This document shows, piece after piece, positions 6,333 to 11,650 of a stretch of 11,650 bases of DNA. Within the stretch, counting starts at the first letter, position 1, and each line of letters opens with the position of its first letter. Both the position numbers and the translations under genes were made by a program. Source of the stretch: Anaerolineales bacterium (GTDB lineage: Bacteria; Chloroflexota; Anaerolineae; Anaerolineales; Villigracilaceae); contig JAQTWR010000052.1 in assembly GCA_028689195.1 (NCBI GenBank), positions 1-11,650 on the forward strand, written 5' to 3'. The notes under the pieces were generated by a model that was not told where the DNA came from, searched no databases, and worked only from the letters and a program-made list of their open reading frames with translations.

Positions 6333-6358
6333 TATTCTTTGTCCGCCACGAAAAAATA

Positions 6359-6387
6359 TTTCTAATTCGCGTTTTTTCGCGGATAAT
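6359..6387 (+). promoter_or_regulatory. Weak candidate promoter of the SEDS-PBP gene
   Basis: TTTCTA (6359-6364) and GATAAT (6382-6387) are 17 bases apart, giving a predicted transcript start about 16 bases before the ATG at 6410. The -35 box is poor. No clear Shine-Dalgarno sequence precedes the ATG. A small CGCG-T6-CGCG palindrome (6368-6381) lies in the spacer. Confidence 0.25.
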
Positions 6388-6409
6388 AAAAATGATGTAC
6401 CATTGAGCC

Positions 6410-8815
6410 ATGCATGACGCAACCCAAAGCCGCCTCTTACGCTGGGCGGGACTCTTTCTCTTTATCAACTCTGTCATCCTGACCCTGTCTCCCGCCGTGC
6501 GCGAACGCAAATGGGATGTGGACTACAGGCTCTCGCATTGGGTGGGATTTTTTGCGTGGATCATACTAATGCTCATCGCCCACTGCGCAACGATTAAACA
6601 TTTGCCCGAGCGCGATCCCTATTTGCTGCCAGCCGCCGCATTACTCAGCGGATGGGGAATGCTAACCATCTGGCGGCTTGACGAATCCTTTGGAATGCGG
6701 CAAATCGTCTGGCTTGGAGTCGGCGTCGCGGTATTAATTCTTGCCTTATACATTCCGCAAAACCTCAATTTTCTCCGCCAACACAAATACGTCTTGCTAA
6801 CCAGCGGATTATTCATCACCGCGCTGACCTTGATCTTCGGCACAAATCCGCTTGGCGCAGGACCGCGTTTATGGCTGGGTTGCTGCGGCGTATATTTTCA
6901 ACCTTCCGAACCGCTCAAACTTTTGCTGGTTATTTATCTTTCCGCCTACCTCGCAGACCGCATCCACACATCGCTTTTACGAAGCGCGCTATTAATTCCG
7001 ACACTCGTCGTCACGGGGCTTGCGCTTTTGCTGCTGCTGGTTCAACGCGACCTCGGCACCGCGTCTATTTTTATTTTTATCTTCACCGTCATTCTCTTCC
7101 TCGCCACCGGCAAACGCCGCATTTTATTAAGCGCGGCGATTTTCTTAATGCTCACTCTGGCTGTGGGATATTTTTTCATCGGCGTAATTCGCATCCGCGT
7201 AGACGGCTGGCTCAATCCGTGGAGCGACCCGTCGGGCGCCTCGTATCAAATCGTGCAGTCGCTGCTGGCAATTGCAAACGGCGGGATTTTAGGGCGCGGA
7301 CTTGGAATCGGAAGCCCCTCGCTCGTGCCCGTCGCCATCTCCGATTTTATCTTCGCAGCCATCGCCGAAGAAACGGGATTGATCGGAACGCTGGGTCTGC
7401 TTGCGCTCATCGGGTTAATCCTTGCGCGAGGTTTGATCGCCTCCCTCCGCGCCGCGGATCGCTTCCGCCGTTATCTCGCGGCGGGCGTGGTGAGTTATCT
7501 TGGAATTCAAAGCCTGCTCATCATCGGCGGAAATTTGCGCCTGCTGCCGCTTACAGGCGTGACGCTGCCCTTTGTTTCCTACGGCGGCTCGTCGTTATTG
7601 ACTTCGTATATCGCGTTATTTATTTTGCTTGTCATCAGCAACAAGGAAGACGACGAACCCGCGCCCCTGCAAGACCCGCGCCCCTACACGATCCTTGCAG
7701 GAGTCCTCATGCTGGGATTATTCGCCGCCGCGCTTGCTTCCGCGTGGTGGGCGTTTGTCCGCGCGCCCGACCTGCTCAGCCGAACCGACAATCCGCGCCG
7801 CGCCATTGCAGACCGTTACGTCCCGCGCGGCGAGATAGTGGATAGAAACAACCAGCCCATCAACATCACCACAGGCGAAAGCGGAACATACGCGCGCGTT
7901 TATCTCTATCCCGACCTTGCGCCGGTTACTGGATACACGCATCCCGTTTATGGGCAGGCGGGGTTGGAGTCTACGCTTGACGAGTACCTGCGCGGGGTAC
8001 AGGGAAATCCCGCCAGCCTCATCTGGTGGGATCATTTGCTCTACGGCTCTCCCCCGCCCGGCTTGGACGTGCGCCTGAGTTTGAGTCTTGCGCTGCAAAC
8101 CAAAGCCGATAAATTACTGGGCGAACATCGCGGCGCGATTATTTTGATGAACGCGGAGAGCGGCGAGATTCTGGTTATGGCGTCGCATCCGAGCTACGAC
8201 CCGAACAAACTCAACGAAGAAGGCGCATCGCTCGCGCAGCACAAATCTTCGCCGTTGGTGAATCGCGCGACGCAGGGGTTATATCCAATTGACGGGATAT
8301 TGACTCCATTGTTGTATAAAGATTCGGCGCAAGTCGAAGACGCCGACCTAAAAAAATATTATCGAGAACTTGGGCTGTACGAAGCGCCGAAATTAAATAT
8401 CCCGCTCGATTTCAGCGTCTCTGAAAAAGACCTGCGCGCCAGTCCGCTGCAAATCAGTTTGATCGCCGCCGCATTAAGCGCGAATGGAATCAAGCCCGCG
8501 CCGCGCATTGCAACAGCCGTGAACACGCCCATACAGGGATGGGTCGCGTTGTTGAATGAGAATCAACCCGCGCAGGTTATTCCGCTTGCGGCTGCGCGCG
8601 CAACCGCATCGGCGTATATTGTGGAAGGCAAACCGTATTGGCGACAGATCGGTCAGGCGCGGGAAGGCGATCTCACCGTCACATGGCTGCTGGCAGGCGC
8701 ATTGCCCGACTGGAGCGGCGCGCCTCTGGCGTTGGTTGTCGCGTTGGAAGAGGATAATATTTCGCTGGCAAAATATATCGGGAACGAGATTTTCGACGCG
8801 GCGGTCAATCAATAA
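6410..8815 (+). CDS. SEDS (FtsW/RodA-type) glycan polymerase fused to a degenerate class B PBP-like domain
   Basis: The 801-residue membrane protein has two parts. Residues about 1-410 are a multi-spanning SEDS polymerase, which joins lipid II into peptidoglycan strands. Conserved motifs are QPSEPLK (164-170), QRDLGTA (212-218), NPWSDPSG (269-276) with the probable catalytic Asp273, GGILGRGLGIG (291-301) and FVSYGGSS (388-395). A further membrane helix (about 427-449) corresponds to the N-terminal anchor of a class B PBP. It is followed by the PBP pedestal (NPRRAIADRYVPRGEIVDR, 461-479) and a transpeptidase-like region (GAIILMNAESGEILVMASHP, 575-594; SPLQISLIAAALSANGIKP, 678-696). The active site is lost: where PBPs have YPPGSTFK this protein has YPIDGILT (625-632), so Ser is Gly629 and Lys is Thr632. 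The SxN segment appears deleted, and KTG is GKP (740-742). Polymerase activity is likely; crosslinking is not. It may act in elongation or division, with the PBP part as a built-in activator. Confidence 0.9.
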   Translation: MHDATQSRLLRWAGLFLFINSVILTLSPAVRERKWDVDYRLSHWVGFFAWIILMLIAHCATIKHLPERDPYLLPAAALLSGWGMLTIWRLDESFGMRQIVWLGVGVAVLILALYIPQNLNFLRQHKYVLLTSGLFITALTLIFGTNPLGAGPRLWLGCCGVYFQPSEPLKLLLVIYLSAYLADRIHTSLLRSALLIPTLVVTGLALLLLLVQRDLGTASIFIFIFTVILFLATGKRRILLSAAIFLMLTLAVGYFFIGVIRIRVDGWLNPWSDPSGASYQIVQSLLAIANGGILGRGLGIGSPSLVPVAISDFIFAAIAEETGLIGTLGLLALIGLILARGLIASLRAADRFRRYLAAGVVSYLGIQSLLIIGGNLRLLPLTGVTLPFVSYGGSSLLTSYIALFILLVISNKEDDEPAPLQDPRPYTILAGVLMLGLFAAALASAWWAFVRAPDLLSRTDNPRRAIADRYVPRGEIVDRNNQPINITTGESGTYARVYLYPDLAPVTGYTHPVYGQAGLESTLDEYLRGVQGNPASLIWWDHLLYGSPPPGLDVRLSLSLALQTKADKLLGEHRGAIILMNAESGEILVMASHPSYDPNKLNEEGASLAQHKSSPLVNRATQGLYPIDGILTPLLYKDSAQVEDADLKKYYRELGLYEAPKLNIPLDFSVSEKDLRASPLQISLIAAALSANGIKPAPRIATAVNTPIQGWVALLNENQPAQVIPLAAARATASAYIVEGKPYWRQIGQAREGDLTVTWLLAGALPDWSGAPLALVVALEEDNISLAKYIGNEIFDAAVNQ

Positions 8816-8854
8816 AAAAAATCCTAAAGGCTTTTGAACCTTTAGGATTTTTTG
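8814..8854. terminator. Bidirectional intrinsic terminator
   Basis: ATCCTAAAGG (8821-8830) and CCTTTAGGAT (8839-8848) form a 10-bp stem around CTTTTGAA, extended by the flanking A-run (8814-8820) and T-run (8848-8853). T-tracts follow on both strands. It overlaps the end of the SEDS-PBP gene on the plus strand and lies just past the ferredoxin gene on the minus strand, so it serves both convergent genes. Confidence 0.93.
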
Positions 8855-8865
8855 TTTGCGTAGAA

Positions 8866-9279
8866 TTACGAGCCTTGATCCTGGTCTTTCGCGCCGTAGC
8901 CGGGACCTGATTTGAAGAATTCGTAGTTCGGTTGAATATCTGCCGTGAGGTCAACGACTTCGCCGGCTTCGAGCTGTTTGGTGGTTTCAAGGACAACCTG
9001 CTTGCCGTTGTGGTTTGTCGCTTCGTAATGACCAGAGAGACCAACCTTGCTGATATATTCGCCGCCCTTGGCGCTGTACGCGGAGGGGACTTCGTCTTCG
9101 GGGAAGATCGCCGCGAACGGGCATTCTGGCACGCAGGCGCCGCAGTCAATGCAGGTATCGGGGTCAATGTACATCCAAGGGTATTCGGCGACAGGCTGAC
9201 CGGGGACGATACATTCAACCGGACATACTTCGATGCAGCCGCGGTCACGAACGCATAAGCTGGTAATAATGTGGGTCAT
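8866..9279 (-). CDS. 7Fe-type ferredoxin with C-terminal extension
   Basis: The 137-residue protein carries cysteines in the order C9-x5-C15-x3-C19-P and C43-x2-C46-x2-C49-x3-C53-P. By comparison with FdxA-type ferredoxins, C19, C43, C46 and C49 would hold a [4Fe-4S] cluster and C9, C15 and C53 a [3Fe-4S] (or second) cluster; C23 matches the extra Cys of the VCPVDC motif. The first spacing is x5 rather than the usual x7, and no fourth ligand in CxxC spacing is seen there. Residues about 65-137 form an acidic extension with no recognised domain, ending in a flexible tail. It is a cytoplasmic electron carrier; the partner enzyme is not encoded nearby. The start is supported by AAGGAG at 9289-9294. 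It has its own promoter and shares the terminator at 8814-8854. Confidence 0.93.
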   Translation of the reverse strand: MTHIITSLCVRDRGCIEVCPVECIVPGQPVAEYPWMYIDPDTCIDCGACVPECPFAAIFPEDEVPSAYSAKGGEYISKVGLSGHYEATNHNGKQVVLETTKQLEAGEVVDLTADIQPNYEFFKSGPGYGAKDQDQGS

Positions 9280-9325
9280 GGGAATTTGCTCCTTATTTAG
9301 GGAAATGATTAACTGAACAGGGGCT

Positions 9326-9353
9326 ATTATATCTATGTTTACCCTCGTGACAA
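9326..9353 (-). promoter_or_regulatory. Sigma-70-type promoter of the ferredoxin gene
   Basis: On the minus strand TTGTCA (complement of 9348-9353) and a perfect TATAAT (complement of 9326-9331) are separated by 16 bases. The predicted transcript start near 9319 leaves a leader of about 40 bases that contains the AAGGAG ribosome-binding site. This is the best promoter in the window. Confidence 0.75.
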
Positions 9354-9360
9354 GGGGCGC

Positions 9361-9398
9361 AAAAAAATCTCCGAGTCCTTGAGCGACTCGGAGATTTT
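9361..9398 (-). terminator. Intrinsic terminator of the superoxide dismutase gene
   Basis: AAAATCTCCGAGTC (9364-9377) and GACTCGGAGATTTT (9385-9398) form a 14-bp stem around CTTGAGC, followed on the minus strand by a T-run. It begins eight bases after the sod stop codon and separates sod from the ferredoxin promoter. The plus-strand side also has a T-rich tail (9395-9405). Confidence 0.93.
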
Positions 9399-9405
9399 GA
9401 TTTTT

Positions 9406-10011
9406 CTACTTAGCCGCGTAACGCGCGGCGACTGCGTCCCAGTTGACCACGTTCCACCACGCGCTGATATAGTCGGCGCGGCGATTCTGATAATTGAGAT
9501 AATAGGCGTGTTCCCACACGTCAATACACAAAATGGGAGCAAGACCGTCGGAGAGCGGGCTGTCTTGGTTTGCCGACGAAACGACGGCGAGTCCGCTGCC
9601 CTTCTTGACCAGCCACGCCCAGCCGGAGCCGAAGCGAGTCGCGGCGGCTTTATCAAATTCCGCTTTGAAGTTATCAAACGAAGTAAACGAAGCGTCAATC
9701 GCCTTCGCCAATTCGCCCTTCGGCGCGCCGCCCGCTTTGGGAGCCATAATCTCCCAGAACATATTGTGGTTGTACGTACCGCCGCCATGATTGCGAACCG
9801 CCGTGCGAACGCCTTCGGGAACGGCGTTCAAATCGCCGAGCAATGCTTCGAGCGATTTTCCAGCCAGTTCGGGAGTCTTTTCGACCGCGGCATTCAAGTT
9901 CGTAACGTAAGCGTTGTGATGTTTGGAATGATGGATTTCCATCGTGCGCGCGTCAATATGAGGTTCAAGAGCGTCATACGCGTAAGCCAGTTTGGGAAGT
10001 TCAAAAGCCAT
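9406..10011 (-). CDS. sodA: Superoxide dismutase, Fe/Mn family, Mn-type signature
   Basis: The 201-residue protein has normal family length and lacks a signal peptide, so it is cytoplasmic. It converts superoxide to oxygen and hydrogen peroxide. The four metal ligands are visible: His27 (MEIHHSKHH), His82 (TYNHNMFW), Asp164 and His168 (DVWEHAYY). The outer-sphere Gln149 in SSANQDSPL with Gly77/Gly78 in NHGGGTYNH matches the Mn-type arrangement; Fe-type enzymes place the Gln earlier in the chain. A cambialistic enzyme cannot be excluded. AAGGAG at 10020-10025 lies eight bases before the ATG. It is monocistronic, with a terminator at 9361-9398 and a candidate promoter and dyad at 10055-10092. 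Confidence 0.96.
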   Translation of the reverse strand: MAFELPKLAYAYDALEPHIDARTMEIHHSKHHNAYVTNLNAAVEKTPELAGKSLEALLGDLNAVPEGVRTAVRNHGGGTYNHNMFWEIMAPKAGGAPKGELAKAIDASFTSFDNFKAEFDKAAATRFGSGWAWLVKKGSGLAVVSSANQDSPLSDGLAPILCIDVWEHAYYLNYQNRRADYISAWWNVVNWDAVAARYAAK

Positions 10012-10054
10012 AATAGTTTCTCCTTATATAATCAACAATTTGCGTTCTTTGAAC

Positions 10055-10092
10055 GTATAATTCATTTTACCTTGAACAAAGAATACCCGCAA
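10055..10092 (-). promoter_or_regulatory. Candidate sod promoter with overlapping dyad operator
   Basis: On the minus strand TTGCGG (complement of 10087-10092) and TAAAAT (complement of 10064-10069) are 17 bases apart, giving a leader of about 45 bases before the sod ATG. The -10 lies inside the dyad GTATAATTCATTTTAC (10055-10070), whose 7-bp half sites differ at one position. AT-rich dyads over a sod promoter recall Fur/PerR-family operators, but the match to their consensus is loose. Confidence 0.4.
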
Positions 10093-10097
10093 TATTT

Positions 10098-10142
10098 AGG
10101 ACAATTTTTATACAAATATCATATAAATAAGTATAGGATGAG
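10098..10142 (+). promoter_or_regulatory. Weak candidate promoter and ribosome-binding site of the transporter gene
   Basis: AGGACA (10098-10103) and TATAAA (10122-10127) are 18 bases apart. AGGA at 10135-10138 (in AGGATGAG) lies seven bases before the ATG at 10146. The -35 box matches consensus at four of six positions, and the leader would be very short. Confidence 0.3.
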
Positions 10143-10145
10143 TAA

Positions 10146-11069
10146 ATGACTGAAACCCGCGCGCGACTTTTTCTACACTTTGCTATTATCATCGCAATTC
10201 TGGCTGTTTCTACAGGCAGTATTTTCATCCGCTTCGCGCAGAACGACGGGATGCCGTCGTTTGTAATCGCCGCGCTGCGATTGACCTTTGCCACGCTGCT
10301 CCTCGCGCCCATTACATTGACAAAACACCGCGAGGAAATCAAACGTATGACGCCCAATACAATCGCGCTCGGCGTTTTTTCGGGTCTTTTCCTCGCCGTC
10401 CATTTTGCGACATGGATTAGTTCGCTCGAATACACGAGCGTGGCAAGTTCCGTCGTATTCGTCAGCACGGGACCGCTTTGGGTGGCATTACTCGCGCCGA
10501 TGTTATTGAAAGAACATCTTGCGCGGACGGCTATCGTCGGGCTGGGACTCGCACTAATCGGCGGAACCATTATCGGGTTGTCGGACGCGTGCGCGTGGAC
10601 TCATGGCGCGTTGACCTGCTCGGCGCTGCAAGACGTCCTGCGCGGACGCGCTATGTGGGGAAACTTCCTCGCGCTGGCTGGCGCGTGGACGGTGACGGGG
10701 TATCTCATCATCGGCAGGAAACTGCGCGCGGGCATGTCTCTGCTCCCATATATTTTTTTAGTGTACGGCATGGCGGCGCTGACGTTGATTGTCATCATGT
10801 TCGCTTCGGGAAATTCGCCGTTTGGGTACGCGCCCAAAACATACGGCTGGATTTTTTTACTCGCCGCTATCCCGCAACTGATCGGACACTCGACTTATAA
10901 TTGGGCGTTGAAATATCTGCCCGCCGCGCTTGTGGCTGTGACCACGTTGGGCGAACCGATTGGCTCGGCGATACTGGCGTTTTTCCTTTTGAACGAAACG
11001 CCAACGCTAATTGTCGTCTTTGGCGGCGTATTAATTCTCGCGGGAATTTATCTCGCTTCAAGAAAATAA
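10146..11069 (+). CDS. DMT-superfamily (EamA) transporter
   Basis: The 307-residue integral membrane protein has about ten hydrophobic segments in two halves, the usual EamA duplication: roughly residues 10-145 and 170-305. Typical features are an N-terminal STGSIFIRFAQ segment, TSVASSVVFVSTGPLWVALLAPMLL ending a first-half repeat (the 'conserved TP.W..L' pattern), and the second-half LPAALVAVTTLGEPIGSAILAFFLL with the Gly-Glu-Pro motif followed by ...NETPT....GG.LIL.G. Members export amino acids, their derivatives or other small metabolites from the cytoplasm; the substrate cannot be told from sequence. The gene is divergent from sod, with its own weak promoter signals, and is followed after 19 bases by the deacylase gene, suggesting co-transcription. 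Confidence 0.9.
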   Translation: MTETRARLFLHFAIIIAILAVSTGSIFIRFAQNDGMPSFVIAALRLTFATLLLAPITLTKHREEIKRMTPNTIALGVFSGLFLAVHFATWISSLEYTSVASSVVFVSTGPLWVALLAPMLLKEHLARTAIVGLGLALIGGTIIGLSDACAWTHGALTCSALQDVLRGRAMWGNFLALAGAWTVTGYLIIGRKLRAGMSLLPYIFLVYGMAALTLIVIMFASGNSPFGYAPKTYGWIFLLAAIPQLIGHSTYNWALKYLPAALVAVTTLGEPIGSAILAFFLLNETPTLIVVFGGVLILAGIYLASRK

Positions 11070-11088
11070 CGTCGCGCATAGGAGTCTT

Positions 11089-11586
11089 ATGAAACTACCG
11101 TCTCATCTTTACCTTGATAAAAATAATATTCCGTATGAAGCGCAGAGTTTTTCGCCTGAAACGGAAAAAGGCGCGGCAAACGTCGCGCGCGTTTTAGGCT
11201 TTGCAGAACGTCAAGCCGTGAAGACGCTCGTCTTTCAAGTGGATACGGGCGAGCGCGTTCTCGTCATGTTGGGCGGCGACCAAAACGCGGTATCGGGCAA
11301 TTTGAAGAAAGCCATCGGCTCGCGCAATATTCAAATGGCGGCGCCTGAAGTCGTAAAAGAAACAACGGGACATGTCATCGGTTCGATTCCCGCCTTTGGC
11401 TGGCAGCCTGAGGGGTTTCGCAGTTTTCTCGAAGCGAGTTTGGTCAACGAACCAATTCTTGGCACAGGCGCGGGGCAATGGGGCGAGGAGATTATGATTA
11501 CGCCCGAAAATCTAATCAAGGCGAGCCGCGCAATCGTGGTCAATTTGACGGACAGGGAAAAATCGGTAATTCCAGAGAACTCTTGA
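11089..11586 (+). CDS. YbaK/EbsC/ProX-family aminoacyl-tRNA deacylase
   Basis: The 165-residue protein has the single-domain length of the YbaK/ProX family, which hydrolyses mischarged tRNAs (for example Cys-tRNA(Pro) or Ala-tRNA(Pro)) in the cytoplasm. Visible motifs are the conserved lysine Lys45 in AVKTLVFQ (43-50), DQNAVSGNLKKAIG (64-77) and the glycine loop GHVIGSIPAFG (94-104), matching the substrate pocket. The C-terminal part (GTGAGQWGEEIMI, 125-137) aligns with the G.G...E..M....L pattern of the family. The exact substrate cannot be assigned. AGGAG at 11080-11084 lies four bases before the ATG. The gene follows the transporter by 19 bases, so the two are probably one operon. No terminator was seen in the remaining 64 bases of the window. 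Confidence 0.9.
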   Translation: MKLPSHLYLDKNNIPYEAQSFSPETEKGAANVARVLGFAERQAVKTLVFQVDTGERVLVMLGGDQNAVSGNLKKAIGSRNIQMAAPEVVKETTGHVIGSIPAFGWQPEGFRSFLEASLVNEPILGTGAGQWGEEIMITPENLIKASRAIVVNLTDREKSVIPENS

Positions 11587-11650
11587 CGCTGGATAAAAAG
11601 CGCGGAAAAAAATCGAGGTTGGATATATTCTCCCGTAAATCTTTTAATGG

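Noticed and set aside
6333..6409. A terminator for the phosphoesterase gene at the CGCG-T6-CGCG palindrome
   Set aside because: The stem is only 4 bp, the T-run is in the loop rather than after the stem, and the element sits in the likely promoter spacer of the next gene.
6871..7845. A 324-codon open frame on the plus strand inside the SEDS-PBP gene
   Set aside because: It is out of frame with the fusion protein, whose conserved SEDS motifs run straight through the region, and its product is Arg/His-rich with no recognisable motif: a shadow of GC-biased codon use.
9379..10149. A 256-codon open frame on the plus strand opposite superoxide dismutase
   Set aside because: The minus strand encodes a complete Mn-type SOD with all ligands, ribosome-binding site and terminator. 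The antisense product matches nothing recognised, and its TGA overlap with the transporter ATG is a coincidence of AATGA.
11587..11650. A terminator or promoter for a following gene
   Set aside because: Only a 4-bp stem and A-runs are visible, with no T-run in the right direction and no convincing -35/-10 pair before the window ends.

Overview
The window reads as bacterial chromosomal DNA, most likely from Chloroflexota (class Anaerolineae or a relative). That placement is inference from gene content and remembered protein families: a large CSLREA/choice-of-anchor Q surface protein, a SEDS-penicillin-binding-protein fusion, and a 7Fe-type ferredoxin with a long C-terminal extension. No rRNA or other phylogenetic marker is present. 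No tRNA gene, CRISPR array, transposase or phage gene was found. Nine protein-coding genes are supported; one runs off the left edge.

Layout. (1) 1-2530, minus: secreted parallel-beta-helix surface protein, C-terminus outside the window, made of two tandem homologous modules of about 350 residues and the start of an Ig-like repeat. (2) 2531-3217: about 690 bases without a gene. It is full of inverted repeats: a terminator-like hairpin, a perfect 19-bp inverted repeat, and a mosaic resembling dispersed intergenic repeats. It ends in a strong minus-strand terminator. (3) 3218-5232, minus: a histidine kinase with an N-terminal cyclic-nucleotide-binding domain, followed by a predicted lipoprotein. 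(4) 5325-6332, plus: an exported phosphoesterase, divergent from the kinase, with a dyad in the shared promoter region. (5) 6410-8815, plus: an 801-residue fusion of a FtsW/RodA-type (SEDS) glycan polymerase with a class B PBP-like domain whose transpeptidase motifs are lost. (6) 8816-10011, minus: a ferredoxin gene and a Mn-type superoxide dismutase gene, each with its own terminator; the ferredoxin has a clear promoter and sod a candidate one with an overlapping dyad. (7) 10146-11586, plus: an EamA-type transporter and a YbaK/ProX-type aminoacyl-tRNA deacylase, probably one transcript.

Functionally, the left half is about the cell surface and environmental sensing (surface protein, cAMP-type sensor kinase, lipoprotein, secreted phosphoesterase). 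The middle concerns envelope synthesis, and the right concerns oxidative-stress defence, electron transfer, export and translation quality control. The genes do not form one obvious pathway. The most notable item is the SEDS-PBP fusion, whose polymerase motifs look intact while the Ser-x-x-Lys nucleophile and the Lys-Thr-Gly motif are replaced.
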